Numbered from the stretch's first letter, positions 17,167 through 25,216 are shown. The stretch: DNA of 64,000 nt from Heliobacterium mobile (GCF_009720735.1 NZ_WNKU01000002.1:248001-312000), one strand, 5' to 3'. A program made the numbers and translations. The notes: generated by a model from the letters alone, not told the origin.

Positions 17167-17529
17167 ATGAAACAATATGCTTTTGGGAACCAGACTCAAG
17201 CTTTCACCCCTGCGATGACCAGTTCCAGAAGCCATGGCATCAAGATCCGTCCCCTCTTGGATGACGGTCGCGATGTAACGATTGTCTACAACGGCCTCTT
17301 GGCTCAAGCGGGTGCCCAGACGATTTATCTTCATGCCGGTTATGGCGGCAATTGGCAGAAGGTCTATGACCATCGGATGGAAAAGACGAGTGAAGGTTGG
17401 CAATGTACCATAAACATGGAGCAAGAGGATCTTTTCTTCTGCTTTAAAGATTCGGCCAATAACTGGGACAACAACAACGGAAAGAATTGGAACTATCGTT
17501 CGAAGGGGACGAATAATCGGACTCATTAA
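17167..17529 (+). CDS. Free-standing CBM25 starch-binding protein (copy 1)
   Basis: A 120-residue protein made almost only of a family-25 carbohydrate-binding module. The region from residue 20 has the DVTIVYNGLLA strand, YLHAGYGGNWQKV and the ending FCFKDSANNWDNNNGKNW, matching the CBM25 core with its aromatic ligands. It has no signal peptide and no catalytic domain, so it should bind alpha-glucan in the cytoplasm. ATG 17167 lies 9 bases after GAGGAGG. A related protein is encoded at 57060-57425 next to glucan enzymes. The N-terminal 20 residues are polar and unrecognised. Confidence 0.75.
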   Translation: MKQYAFGNQTQAFTPAMTSSRSHGIKIRPLLDDGRDVTIVYNGLLAQAGAQTIYLHAGYGGNWQKVYDHRMEKTSEGWQCTINMEQEDLFFCFKDSANNWDNNNGKNWNYRSKGTNNRTH

Positions 17530-17542
17530 ACTTTAATCCGAT

Positions 17543-17585
17543 AAAAAACGGCCCGGTTACTGTCGCCAGTGCCGGTGCCGTTTTT
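17543..17585 (+). terminator. Terminator of the CBM25 gene, shared with the converging gene
   Basis: Arms 17544-17552 and 17577-17585 (A5CGGC / GCCGT5), with an inner CCGG pair, followed by T-rich sequence. It lies between two converging genes. Confidence 0.75.
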
Positions 17586-17587
17586 GT

Positions 17588-17857
17588 TTAGATATATGCT
17601 GTATAAACGACATTGCTGGTACTAGAGAAGTAACTGTATCCTTCTTGGATGCCCATTACATAAGCCTTGTCGTCGGGTTTTTCCGCGATTTCATGAATAG
17701 CTTCTACGGCATAACGTTTCTTGCCCATATTTTTGACCCGATGAAAAACCACTTTTTTCACATCACCTTGGGTAAGTTCGGCGTTCATCTTTTGAAGCCC
17801 GTCGTCTATGGTGTCATCGCCTTCTAGAATCATGTAGAAAAGCTCTTTGCGATACAC
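17588..17857 (-). CDS. Hypothetical 89-residue protein
   Basis: A small soluble protein, mildly acidic, with a basic middle (KNMGKKRYAVEAIHEIAE) and a Ser/Tyr-rich end. The start is GTG, with AGGAG 8 bases upstream. It has no membrane helix or cysteines, and I do not recognise the family. It is a single gene converging on the CBM25 gene, with its 3' end at the shared terminator. Confidence 0.65.
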   Translation of the reverse strand: MYRKELFYMILEGDDTIDDGLQKMNAELTQGDVKKVVFHRVKNMGKKRYAVEAIHEIAEKPDDKAYVMGIQEGYSYFSSTSNVVYTAYI

Positions 17858-18061
17858 CTCTTCATCTCCTATTTTTTAATTTAAGATACCATGGACAGGG
17901 AGTAATCGGTTAGACTTGGAATTGCTCCACTCTTTTCTTTTTTTGCTCGTTCTATCATTTACCCTAAAGAAGGTCCACCACTACCGAGGTTTCAGGGGAC
18001 AAAAAAATCCTATTTTCGCAAAAGGATCCCCATCCCTACGACGAGAAAGCCTAAATTCTAC
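17858..18061. other. Gap between the 89-residue gene and the AbrB gene
   Basis: Together with 18062-18183 this stretch of about 325 bases holds the promoter region of the 89-residue gene and the AbrB terminator. I see no further ORF with a ribosome site and no RNA motif that I recognise. Confidence 0.5.
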
Positions 18062-18090
18062 AAAAAAAGACCTGCCTGATTAGGGCAGGT
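18062..18090 (-). terminator. Terminator of the AbrB-family gene
   Basis: Stem 18070-18076 with 18084-18090 (ACCTGCC/GGCAGGT), followed on the minus strand by CT7. It lies about 95 bases downstream of the stop at 18184. Confidence 0.75.
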
Positions 18091-18183
18091 TTATGATAGA
18101 GGAGGAACTTATTAATATGTATTAATTTTCCAGTATTTTATGATAGGATTATTTCTTTTCCGAGCAGATTTTTCAGGAAGTTC

Positions 18184-18432
18184 TCACCCCGTATGCTGGG
18201 TCATCGTCAGGACGCACTCACGGCAGATGTTCTTTCCGCGATAGCTTTCGACATGACTTGAATTTCCACACAAGATACAGGCCATATGATATTTCTTGAA
18301 GATGATTTTTTCTTCGTCAACGTATATTTCCAATGGGTCTCTCTCATCGATTCCTAAGACCCGACGCAGTTCAATCGGGATCACGACACGCCCCAGTTCG
18401 TCCACTTTACGAATAATTCCTGTAGATTTCAT
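18184..18432 (-). CDS. AbrB/MazE/SpoVT-family transcriptional regulator
   Basis: An 82-residue transition-state-type regulator. The first 45 residues form the swapped-hairpin DNA-binding fold (MKSTGIIRKVDELGRVVIPI, then LRRVLGI). The rest has two CxxC pairs, ILCGNSSH near 55 and ICREC near 70, so the C-terminal part probably binds zinc; AbrB itself lacks this. It binds DNA as a tetramer or dimer and in spore formers controls post-exponential genes. The start ATG has an AGGAGG-like site (AGGAGGGGTGAA) upstream. Confidence 0.87.
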   Translation of the reverse strand: MKSTGIIRKVDELGRVVIPIELRRVLGIDERDPLEIYVDEEKIIFKKYHMACILCGNSSHVESYRGKNICRECVLTMTQHTG

Positions 18433-18525
18433 TTCACCCCTCCTAACTACAGTAATCCACCGATGCTGTTATGTTCAGATAAAGAAAAGTTTTACACACC
18501 TCTGACACACTTTCGTAGACTCGTT

Positions 18526-18672
18526 TTACTTGACAATATCCCAGGTCCCATTAAAGTAGGGCTCAAAACTGGCTGAGCGTTTCGCCGCTTTGCGCTTTTC
18601 CGTTTCCTCTAGCATTTTCAATTGTCGAACCCTTTTAAACCGTATCCAGACTTCACAGATCGCTTTGACCAT
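18526..18672 (-). CDS. Hypothetical 48-residue basic protein
   Basis: A short gene with ATG at 18672, preceded by GGAGGTGGGTCG, and with a highly charged helical protein (IRFKRVRQLKMLEETEKRKA) ending FNGTWDIVK. It is basic at the N-terminus with a lysine-rich middle, and has no membrane segment. It lies on the opposite strand to the DUF896 gene, sharing the divergent promoter region. The ribosome site supports it; the function is unknown. Confidence 0.5.
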   Translation of the reverse strand: MVKAICEVWIRFKRVRQLKMLEETEKRKAAKRSASFEPYFNGTWDIVK

Positions 18673-18728
18673 CGACCCACCTCCATACCTGATAAATATG
18701 GCAAGGTTGTCCTTTATATTAGCTTGGA

Positions 18729-18756
18729 TTGAAAAAAAACAGGGACATGCTATGAT
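18729..18756 (+). promoter_or_regulatory. SigA-type promoter of the DUF896 gene
   Basis: TTGAAA (18729-18734), 16-base spacer, TATGAT (18751-18756). The gene's TTG start is 34 bases further on. Confidence 0.65.
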
Positions 18757-18789
18757 AAAGAGCACAGTAAAAACTGGGAGGCGTATACT

Positions 18790-19047
18790 TTGTCCATCGA
18801 CAAGTCGCTCATCGATCGCATCAATTATCTTTCCCGTAAAAGCCGTACAGAAGGACTTACGGAAGCCGAGAAAGAGGAACAGGCCCGTGTTCGCCGGCAG
18901 TACCTCGACGCCATCAAAGCACGAGTGAAGGACACACTGGATCGCGTCGAATTTGTAGATGATCCGAATGAAGCCGATGGGGAAACTCGGCCGACTAGCC
19001 CCTGTTCCTGTCCAGGGCACCACTCCGGTAAGCCCCACACCCATTAG
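18790..19047 (+). CDS. DUF896 family protein
   Basis: An 85-residue protein matching DUF896 (YnzC-like): DRINYLSRKSRTEGLTEAEK, then the RRQYLDAIKARVKDTLDRVEF helix. The family has a two-helix fold and no known role. This copy has an extra C-terminal tail with CSCPGHHSG and further histidines, possibly metal-binding. The start is TTG 18790, 8 bases after GGGAGG. The promoter at 18729 fits a single-gene unit. Confidence 0.8.
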   Translation: MSIDKSLIDRINYLSRKSRTEGLTEAEKEEQARVRRQYLDAIKARVKDTLDRVEFVDDPNEADGETRPTSPCSCPGHHSGKPHTH

Positions 19048-19072
19048 TCTTTATTGACCAATTGCCCATAAA

Positions 19073-19112
19073 AAAGCCGTCTCTTCCCGTTAAACCGGTT
19101 AGAGACGGCTTT
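19073..19112 (+). terminator. Terminator after the DUF896 gene
   Basis: Perfect 12-bp stem 19073-19084 with 19101-19112, A-rich before and T-containing after. Usable in both directions between converging genes. Confidence 0.7.
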
Positions 19113-19157
19113 CGTTTCCCTTTAGAAAAACGTCGGCAGGCAAAAACCCACCGGGGA

Positions 19158-19403
19158 TTAGTGAAGGGCTTGCTTCCCGTAACGCAGGAGAATGCTGGCC
19201 AAGGTCTTTTTTTCTTCTTCCGTACTGATTTCCCATAATTCCTTCATCAACTTTTCTTCCGGTCGGTCGGCTTTGAAGAAATGCATGGCAATATCTCCGA
19301 GGTTTACAATGCCCTCCCTCATCACCTCGTCTGAAATACCATGGTCCTTGCCTTCTTCAATCCGGGCGGCCAGACGTTCTCTAAATCCTTGAATATCGAC
19401 CAT
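19158..19403 (-). CDS. DUF3243 family protein
   Basis: An 81-residue, acidic, helical protein resembling the DUF3243 family (B. subtilis YmfJ type): GFRERLAARIEEGKDHGISD, then NLGDIAMHF and EEKLMKELWEISTEEEKKTLAS. The function is unknown, and the family is confined to spore-forming Firmicutes. The start is ATG in a G-rich context (AGGGGG upstream). It is followed by other small minus-strand genes without a clear operon. Confidence 0.75.
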   Translation of the reverse strand: MVDIQGFRERLAARIEEGKDHGISDEVMREGIVNLGDIAMHFFKADRPEEKLMKELWEISTEEEKKTLASILLRYGKQALH

Positions 19404-19458
19404 CGCAGAATACCCCCTAACGCAAAAATAGTTATCCCCGGCTAGGATAAAAGCAAAT

Positions 19459-19698
19459 TCAGTCCTTTTTGTCCTGCAAGTTCAAGCGAGCCTTACGGTC
19501 TCCCTCTTCCTGTAGGGCTGCTTCGGCAAACTCAACCATCTGCTCGCGCAGATTGGTTTCACAACCGTCCCGGCGAACGCCCACTTCCACACTGTTGTCT
19601 AAAGGACTGTTGACACCCATCTCTTTGGCGGTTTCCCATTTCAACCGGCTGATCTGGCGATGAGTCCGAAGATGGTCGTTCTCTTTTTTATGGCTCAC
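19459..19698 (-). CDS. Divergent alpha/beta-type small acid-soluble spore protein
   Basis: A 79-residue charged protein. The block SRLKWETAKEMGVNSPLDNS resembles the first helix region of alpha/beta SASP (LKYEIAQEFGV-type), and NLREQMVEFAEAALQ resembles the second (TKRLVAMAEQ-type), so it could coat DNA in the spore. The Gly-Gly that precedes the second helix in typical SASPs is replaced by RRDGCETN, so it is divergent. GTG 19698 lies 5 bases after AGGTGAG. The long track to 19815 would cross the preceding terminator. Confidence 0.65.
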   Translation of the reverse strand: MSHKKENDHLRTHRQISRLKWETAKEMGVNSPLDNSVEVGVRRDGCETNLREQMVEFAEAALQEEGDRKARLNLQDKKD

Positions 19699-19745
19699 AA
19701 GTCTCACCTCATGCAATAGCTTGCCTCGACAACCGGAGAATATGT

Positions 19746-19785
19746 AAAAAAACACCCCTCGGCGACGATAGTTCACCGAGGGGTG
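19746..19785 (-). terminator. Terminator of the rubredoxin-like gene
   Basis: A perfect 10-bp G+C-rich stem (19753-19762 with 19776-19785), followed on the minus strand by seven T. Confidence 0.88.
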
Positions 19786-19805
19786 CGATTTAACTATATT
19801 TGGGA

Positions 19806-20135
19806 TCAGCCCCATTTACCTTTGCCGATGTGGCCTTGCAATTCGGCCTTGATGGACTGGCGGTACTCGACAGCCAATGTGCGCAGGCCGTCAAAGAGCT
19901 TATTGCAGCCAGGGTCCAAATCCTCTTCCCGTCCCTCTTCAGCTAAGAACTGGACGTTTTCCAGCAAACTCAGCAATTGAACATGAATGTCATTGGTAAT
20001 CCGCGACCGTTCGATCAAATTCATGGCATCTTCTGACAATTGAGTGAACTTTTCTTGAGGAGCTCCGCATTTGGGGCACTTTTCCGGAGCATTTTCCCCT
20101 TCATGGATGTAACCGCAAACACCGCATTTGAACAT
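19806..20135 (-). CDS. Rubredoxin-like zinc-ribbon protein
   Basis: A 109-residue protein. Residues 1-35 are a rubredoxin-type knuckle pair (FKCGVCGYIHEG and EKCPKCGAP), four cysteines able to hold iron or zinc. Residues 40-109 are helical and carry no rubrerythrin di-iron ligands that I can see. It may be an electron carrier or a partner protein in oxygen defence. The start has a GGTGG site; single gene with a strong terminator. Confidence 0.75.
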   Translation of the reverse strand: MFKCGVCGYIHEGENAPEKCPKCGAPQEKFTQLSEDAMNLIERSRITNDIHVQLLSLLENVQFLAEEGREEDLDPGCNKLFDGLRTLAVEYRQSIKAELQGHIGKGKWG

Positions 20136-20194
20136 GGAATATCAACCACCTTTCCCAAATGTCATTACTAGATCAATCTATTCGATGCTTGTTC

Positions 20195-21235
20195 TTATTT
20201 ATCCTGCAAGAGGCCGGGATCTTCCATGTGCACATGGGCTTCTTTCAACATTTCCCGGATCGGCAGGTCATAAGGGCAACGGGATTCACAGACGCCGCAT
20301 TCGATGCAAGCATCGGCTCGCACGGGCATAGCCATGTACCGTTCGACAGCCCAGCCCTGCAGATTGTACCGGCTCCAATACCCGTCGAGTAAAAAAGCGA
20401 GAGGAATGTTTATCTTGCTCGGACAAGGCATGCAGTATTCGCAGCGTCGGCAAAACTGTTCGCCCAGTTCCTGAAGGGATGTTTGCAGTTCTTCTTTTTC
20501 CGCCGCCGTCAACAAGCGTTCTTCCCGGCCGACGCGGCAATTCTCCTCCACCTGGGCCAGCGAATCCATACCGGGGATGACGACGGACACAGGATACTCC
20601 AGGAAAAAGCGCAACGCTTTTTCGGCCCGTTCCGGTCCAAAAGCACCGCCGGCTAAGGGTTTCATTACAATGATGCCCAAATCCTGCTCGACACAAGCAG
20701 GCAGCAAACGATCGAGCACCCTCGTTTCCAAAGCATTAAAGGGAAACTGGCACGTGGAAAAGCGGCCCGTCGCAATCGCCTTTTCTAAAATAGCGGTGAC
20801 GTGGCCGGTGATCCCCACCGATCGAATCCATCCCCGCTTGATGGCTTCTTCGGCCCCTTCCATGGCTCCTCCCGGTCCAAGGACCTGAGCCAGGCTCTGT
20901 TCATCTTTTACGTTATGGAGTTGATAGAGATCGATCGTTTCGACACCAAAATTCGACCGGCTTTTGGCGATATCCGCCAAAAAACCTACTGCCGTCCGGT
21001 CCATTGTTTTCGAAGCGAGATAGACCTTGTCCCGGGGAAAACCCTTTAAGCCTTTGCCGATTTTTACTTCACTATCGGTGTAGCCCCTGGCTGAATCGAT
21101 GAAGTTTACCCCAGAATCCAGTGCTGCTCGTACGACAACAGCGGCCTCTTCTTCCGTAAGACGTTGTACAGCGATGCCGCCAAAGCCAATAAAAGAGACG
21201 GGCCAGCCGAGCCGGCCCAATTTGCGTGTGATCAT
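20195..21235 (-). CDS. Aldo/keto reductase with C-terminal 4Fe-4S domain
   Basis: A 346-residue protein. Residues 1-275 form an aldo/keto reductase barrel (start RKLGRLGWPVSFIGFGGIAV, NFIDSARGYTDSE, ITGH). The C-terminal part carries cysteine motifs CRRCEYCMPCP and CIECGVCESRCP, as in the ferredoxin-like tail of this sub-family. The family is common in anaerobes and its substrates are unknown. The catalytic Asp and Tyr are in NFIDSARGY; the Lys of the tetrad is in YLASKTM. The start ATG has GGAGAGG upstream. Confidence 0.86.
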   Translation of the reverse strand: MITRKLGRLGWPVSFIGFGGIAVQRLTEEEAAVVVRAALDSGVNFIDSARGYTDSEVKIGKGLKGFPRDKVYLASKTMDRTAVGFLADIAKSRSNFGVETIDLYQLHNVKDEQSLAQVLGPGGAMEGAEEAIKRGWIRSVGITGHVTAILEKAIATGRFSTCQFPFNALETRVLDRLLPACVEQDLGIIVMKPLAGGAFGPERAEKALRFFLEYPVSVVIPGMDSLAQVEENCRVGREERLLTAAEKEELQTSLQELGEQFCRRCEYCMPCPSKINIPLAFLLDGYWSRYNLQGWAVERYMAMPVRADACIECGVCESRCPYDLPIREMLKEAHVHMEDPGLLQDK

Positions 21236-21295
21236 GATCGTTACCTCTCCTTTGCTGCTTCATCTTCACTGTCGAGGGGTACAGGTAGGTCTGAT

Positions 21296-22939
21296 CTAAT
21301 ATTTCGCGGCCATGGGCATCCTGCGGCCGATGCCAAAAGCTTTGGAGGTAACCTTCAATCCTGGCGCCGCCTGGCGCCGTTTATATTCATTCCGGTTCAC
21401 TGTTCGAATCACCCATTGGACGGTTTCCGGTTCAAAGCCCTGCTTGATGATTTGTTCCGCCGATAACCCTTCTTCGATGTAATAGTAGAGAATTTTATCG
21501 AGTACCGGATAAGGCGGCAGTGTATCTTGGTCCTTCTGATTCGGCCGCAGTTCTGCCGAGGGTGCTTTATCGATGATGGCTTGAGGAATGATTTCCCGCT
21601 CCCGGTTGATATAGTCGGCCAATTGGTAGACTAGTGTTTTGGGCACGTCAGCGAGCACGCTCAACCCTCCGCTCATATCGCCATAGAGGGTGCAATAGCC
21701 TGTAGCCAGTTCGCTTTTGTTACCCGTAGACAACAGGAGATAACCGTATTTATTGGAGAAAGCCATCAAGATATTGCCCCGAATCCGGGCCTGCAGGTTT
21801 TCCTCGGTCAGATCCGGTTTCGTTTGACCAAATTGTTTGGATAGCGTGAAAAGATAAGAGTGATAAATGTCAGATATCGGGATAACCCGAAAAGGCGCTT
21901 GTAGATTTTCTGCCAAAATGCGAGAATCTTCCACACTGCCAAAAGAGGAGTACGGTGACGGCATAGAGATTCCCAGAATGTTCTCCGTGCCCAAGGCAGC
22001 CGCGGCGAGGCAATAGGTGACAGCAGAGTCAATCCCCCCGGAGAGACCGAGGACAGCCTTTTTAAAGCCGCACTTGGACAGGTAGTCCCGAATCCCCAAA
22101 ACAAGCGCCTCATAGACGGTGGACACTGGCTCCTCGGCGGCAAAGAGGCCCTCGGTCCCTAAGGAAGTCGTATCAATAGTCTCATGATGTTCCCGGAAAG
22201 AGGGACAGATCGTCAGCGGCCGGCCCAGACGATCGATGGCCATACTGCGGCCGTCAAATACTAATTCATCATTGCCGCCAACTTGGTTTACATAAATCAT
22301 CGGCACTCCATGTTTGCCGGCATGATTCCGAATGATCTGGTAGCGGATCTCTTCTTTTCCCATGGTAAATGGCGATGCCGATATGTTCAGGAGAATCGTA
22401 GCACCTTGCTTGACCAGTTCTTCGATAGGGTCACGATCATAAAACCGCTTCTGGGGCCAGAAGGAAGCATCGTTCCAGGCGTCTTCACAAACAGAGATAC
22501 CTAGTTGTTCCCCTTTGAAGGAAACGACCTTTACTTCCTCTGCTCCATCAAAATAGCGATCTTCATCAAAGACGTCATAGGTGGGTAAGAGCGATTTAGC
22601 TTGCCGCTGCAGAATCTCTCCGCGATAGATCAGTAAGGCCGCATTGTGTAAACCTTTACCTGCAGATAAGCCGGAAGGAAGAGGAGCACCAAGCAGAATC
22701 GCTGTAGCAGGATATTCAACGGATTGACGGATCAGCTTCGTCACTGCTTCTTCGACACGTTCGATAAACCAGGGAAACTCAAGCAAATCTTTCGGCGGAT
22801 ATCCAGTGAGAAACAGTTCTGGGAGAACGACCAGGTCTGATCCTTCCTGGCTCGCTTGGTCCCAGGCCGCTAGCACTTTCGCATAGTTTCCGTCGATATC
22901 TCCAACGATGGGATCCAACTGGGCGATGGTGATTTTCAC
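21296..22939 (-). CDS. nadE: NAD+ synthase (glutamine-hydrolysing)
   Basis: A 547-residue two-domain enzyme that amidates nicotinate adenine dinucleotide, using ammonia from glutamine. Residues 1-270 are a nitrilase-type amidase with Glu (LPELFLTGYP), Lys (QAKSLLPTYDVFDE) and Cys (SVCEDAWN). The C-terminal NAD synthase has the P-loop LGLSGGIDSAV and STGNKSELATGYCTLYGD. The start is GTG, with GGAG 9 bases upstream. No other NAD gene is nearby; the aldo/keto reductase follows after about 60 bases. Confidence 0.94.
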   Translation of the reverse strand: MKITIAQLDPIVGDIDGNYAKVLAAWDQASQEGSDLVVLPELFLTGYPPKDLLEFPWFIERVEEAVTKLIRQSVEYPATAILLGAPLPSGLSAGKGLHNAALLIYRGEILQRQAKSLLPTYDVFDEDRYFDGAEEVKVVSFKGEQLGISVCEDAWNDASFWPQKRFYDRDPIEELVKQGATILLNISASPFTMGKEEIRYQIIRNHAGKHGVPMIYVNQVGGNDELVFDGRSMAIDRLGRPLTICPSFREHHETIDTTSLGTEGLFAAEEPVSTVYEALVLGIRDYLSKCGFKKAVLGLSGGIDSAVTYCLAAAALGTENILGISMPSPYSSFGSVEDSRILAENLQAPFRVIPISDIYHSYLFTLSKQFGQTKPDLTEENLQARIRGNILMAFSNKYGYLLLSTGNKSELATGYCTLYGDMSGGLSVLADVPKTLVYQLADYINREREIIPQAIIDKAPSAELRPNQKDQDTLPPYPVLDKILYYYIEEGLSAEQIIKQGFEPETVQWVIRTVNRNEYKRRQAAPGLKVTSKAFGIGRRMPMAAKY

Positions 22940-23080
22940 GTATTTCCACTCCTAGAGACAACGTTGTGTCTTATGATTTTGCTATTCATTGCAATCGTCC
23001 TATCATTTAAAACGATTGAATAGTTTTCTTCGCAAGTTCCGATATTAATTTACCATTCATCGCCACAGCAGTGCAAACAT

Positions 23081-23644
23081 TTATAACCACTCTTCGATTA
23101 AAACTGACATTCCGCTACCCACGGCGGCTAGGAGTATGGCCCAGGGAATGATGGCGATGGCTGAACACCAAAGAAACCGGTAAAAAGGAACTCGGTATAC
23201 AGGAGCCATATATTTTACGATGTCGCCGCCGACAAATGGGATCAGACGGACACCGATAAGAAACAACGGAGAAGCAACGGGGATGTTCCGAATCCAGCGG
23301 GGCAGCTTATCGAGATACTCAGGCAAACTCACTTCTTCGGTCCCCCAGTAGATAAGCCAGTAACCAACGATGGAACCGCCTAAAGAGCCTATCCAATTCG
23401 CAACGGAACCAAGGGTTAAACCGTATATGAAGCCGTTGGTTATCGCTACGGGATCAGAACTCATCGGGGATATACTCAGCAGGATATGTGCGGGGATCGT
23501 AAATAAAAAGGCCCGGGAGCCCTGCGCACGCATCCAGTCGACTGCCCCTTTGAAATCGAAACCTAAGGAGGTCGCTGCCAGCGGCAAAAGCATGAGCAAA
23601 ATTAAAAGGAGCAGCGCTTTATATTTTTTCAAAAGTCCCCACAA
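23081..23644 (-). CDS. TVP38/TMEM64 (VTT) family membrane protein
   Basis: A 187-residue protein with five or so membrane segments. It contains the VTT-domain motif NGFIYGLTLGSVANWIGSLGGS, near the middle, and a re-entrant PFVGGDIV loop. The family (DedA-related) is linked to lipid or small-molecule transport; the exact function is unknown. The start is TTG, 6 bases after GGGAGGGG. The gene is transcribed with the GH113-like gene upstream, only 55 bases away. Confidence 0.8.
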   Translation of the reverse strand: MWGLLKKYKALLLLILLMLLPLAATSLGFDFKGAVDWMRAQGSRAFLFTIPAHILLSISPMSSDPVAITNGFIYGLTLGSVANWIGSLGGSIVGYWLIYWGTEEVSLPEYLDKLPRWIRNIPVASPLFLIGVRLIPFVGGDIVKYMAPVYRVPFYRFLWCSAIAIIPWAILLAAVGSGMSVLIEEWL

Positions 23645-23699
23645 TGTCAGCCCCTCCCCTGATTCGCCTATTACACTTTAAAACATATTACTACGAAGA

Positions 23700-24710
23700 C
23701 TACAATCGGTGTAAAAAGTCCCGCCATCGGGTCTGTAAAGGGCTTCCGGACATTTCCCAAGGTATATTGCGGATCACTTCTTCGGCCGGTTTTCCAACAG
23801 GGTAATAGGCCGACTCAGGCATATGCACTTGAAACACCGATGCCCCTAAAAACCACGGTTGGTGCCAAAAAACTTTATAAAAAGCGGAAAAACAATCCCG
23901 TTGCTCTTGTGGGCTTGCTTCGTCGGAAGGATTCACGCTCCAGGGCATACAATTGGTGCCTACAAAGTCTACGTAACCTAATTCACCAAAAAAAATCATC
24001 TTCTTCCAACGTTGATGGATCTGAACGATCTGATCGACAATCGGCTGCCGGCGCATGTAGCGTGTTGAACGGTGCCAAGCTCGAATCAGATCTTTTTCCG
24101 TCGGTTCCGGAGAGTTGGTCAATTCAAAATAGGCCGATATGGAAATGAAATCCACCTGACCAAAAAGCGGATTTTCCAGTTTCTTTTGAAATTTGCGGTC
24201 CAGGGGATTGATTAAAGATGTGTACCACCACTGAGTCCGGTATGTGATTTTGCCGTCATAAATTCGGCGAATCTCTTTGATCAACTGGATCCATTGGTCG
24301 GGATATGGTTCAAGATGGACGATGCCATCGGAGATCACGAGAGTGCCGATGCGCTCTTCTTGGGCGAACTTGGCCGCTTGCAGGCAAATGGTGCCCCACC
24401 TTTGGAACCACTCTGTTACGTCTGTTGGTTTCCAAGCGGTTTCAGCCAGCCCGCCTTGCTGCACCCAAGGAAAAGGCTCTAAAAAAGCATCCAGACCGGC
24501 CTGCCGGATCTGTACCATGGCCTCCGCAGCCCATGCAAAAGCCTGCCGATGCAGCATCATTTCTGCCGACTGGGGATTAGGCACATCAACTCGCAGCGGG
24601 ACGTTAAGGGTATTTAAATTTAGTCGCCGCGCATTCTCCATAGGAAGACTTACATCATCCATCCGATCAGGCAAAAGATTTCCTGATTTGATTTTCTTCA
24701 CTTTCCCCAC
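23700..24710 (-). CDS. GH113-like TIM-barrel protein, possibly not catalytic
   Basis: A 336-residue protein that resembles GH113 glycoside hydrolases (beta-mannanase type). Shared blocks are WIQLIKEIRRIYDGKITY, FISISAYFELT and FFGELGY, where the last carries the presumed nucleophile Glu. At the usual acid/base position, where GH113 has a GTE-type motif, I read VISDG, so the second catalytic Glu seems absent. There is no signal peptide. It is cytoplasmic, with an unknown sugar ligand. The call is from motif resemblance only. Confidence 0.6.
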   Translation of the reverse strand: MGKVKKIKSGNLLPDRMDDVSLPMENARRLNLNTLNVPLRVDVPNPQSAEMMLHRQAFAWAAEAMVQIRQAGLDAFLEPFPWVQQGGLAETAWKPTDVTEWFQRWGTICLQAAKFAQEERIGTLVISDGIVHLEPYPDQWIQLIKEIRRIYDGKITYRTQWWYTSLINPLDRKFQKKLENPLFGQVDFISISAYFELTNSPEPTEKDLIRAWHRSTRYMRRQPIVDQIVQIHQRWKKMIFFGELGYVDFVGTNCMPWSVNPSDEASPQEQRDCFSAFYKVFWHQPWFLGASVFQVHMPESAYYPVGKPAEEVIRNIPWEMSGSPLQTRWRDFLHRL

Positions 24711-24864
24711 CGGATCACATCCCTTGACTTTTTTTGATAAACATCATCTATTTTTGATCTTACTCATCCCTACCCCGCTCAAGCACAATTATGGTATTCT
24801 CTTGATAGAACATTGGACAGCTTCTAAGGAAAAAATCACGACTACATATAGGGAGGATACAGGT

Positions 24865-25044
24865 ATGGCCAAGCAAAAGAATATCCAGGTTTCCTCACAA
24901 CCGGAAAAGGAATCTCTTCTTCGCAAGATACCAGGGTTCCGTACGGAAACGCCCTGGAAAATGGGGGCTGCTTTAGCATTTTATATGTCTATCGTCTTTG
25001 CGCTACTCATTGGTTCCGGAGTTTTCTACAACCCACAGCCGTAA
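24865..25044 (+). CDS. Small single-pass membrane protein (59 residues)
   Basis: ATG 24865 follows GGGAGGATACAGGT. The first 30 residues are polar, with a basic patch; residues 31-53 form one membrane helix (MGAALAFYMSIVFALLIGSG), and the end is FYNPQP, probably outside. It could be a small subunit of a membrane complex, but I do not recognise it. It is a lone gene with a hairpin after it. Confidence 0.6.
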   Translation: MAKQKNIQVSSQPEKESLLRKIPGFRTETPWKMGAALAFYMSIVFALLIGSGVFYNPQP

Positions 25045-25060
25045 GCTGAACATAACCAAA

Positions 25061-25105
25061 CATGGAAAAAGGGAAGCCTATGATTTACTGGCTTCCCTTT
25101 CCATG
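25061..25105 (-). terminator. Hairpin between two converging small genes
   Basis: Arms with AAAGGGAAGCC / GGCTTCCCTTT (25068-25078 with 25090-25100), extended by CATGG/CCATG. On the minus strand it ends in T5 (terminator of the 33-residue gene); on the plus strand there are only three T. Confidence 0.6.
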
Positions 25106-25114
25106 TCAAGGGTT

Positions 25115-25216
25115 CTATATGTCGGCCATGAGCCACCAAAGCATTAAATTCATTCCCCCGTAGAGCAACAAGAGATAGACGAGCACACCAGCCATATAGA
25201 AGACGCTCTGGCGCAT
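25115..25216 (-). CDS. 33-residue hydrophobic peptide
   Basis: Too short for most gene finders. ATG 25216 follows GGGAGTGAGCCTT. The peptide begins MRQSVFYMAGVLVYLLLLYG and continues with Met, Trp and Leu to end ADI; residues 6-30 form one membrane helix. A terminator follows directly. The ribosome site, terminator and sharp hydrophobicity favour a real microprotein; its partner is unknown. Confidence 0.55.
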   Translation of the reverse strand: MRQSVFYMAGVLVYLLLLYGGMNLMLWWLMADI

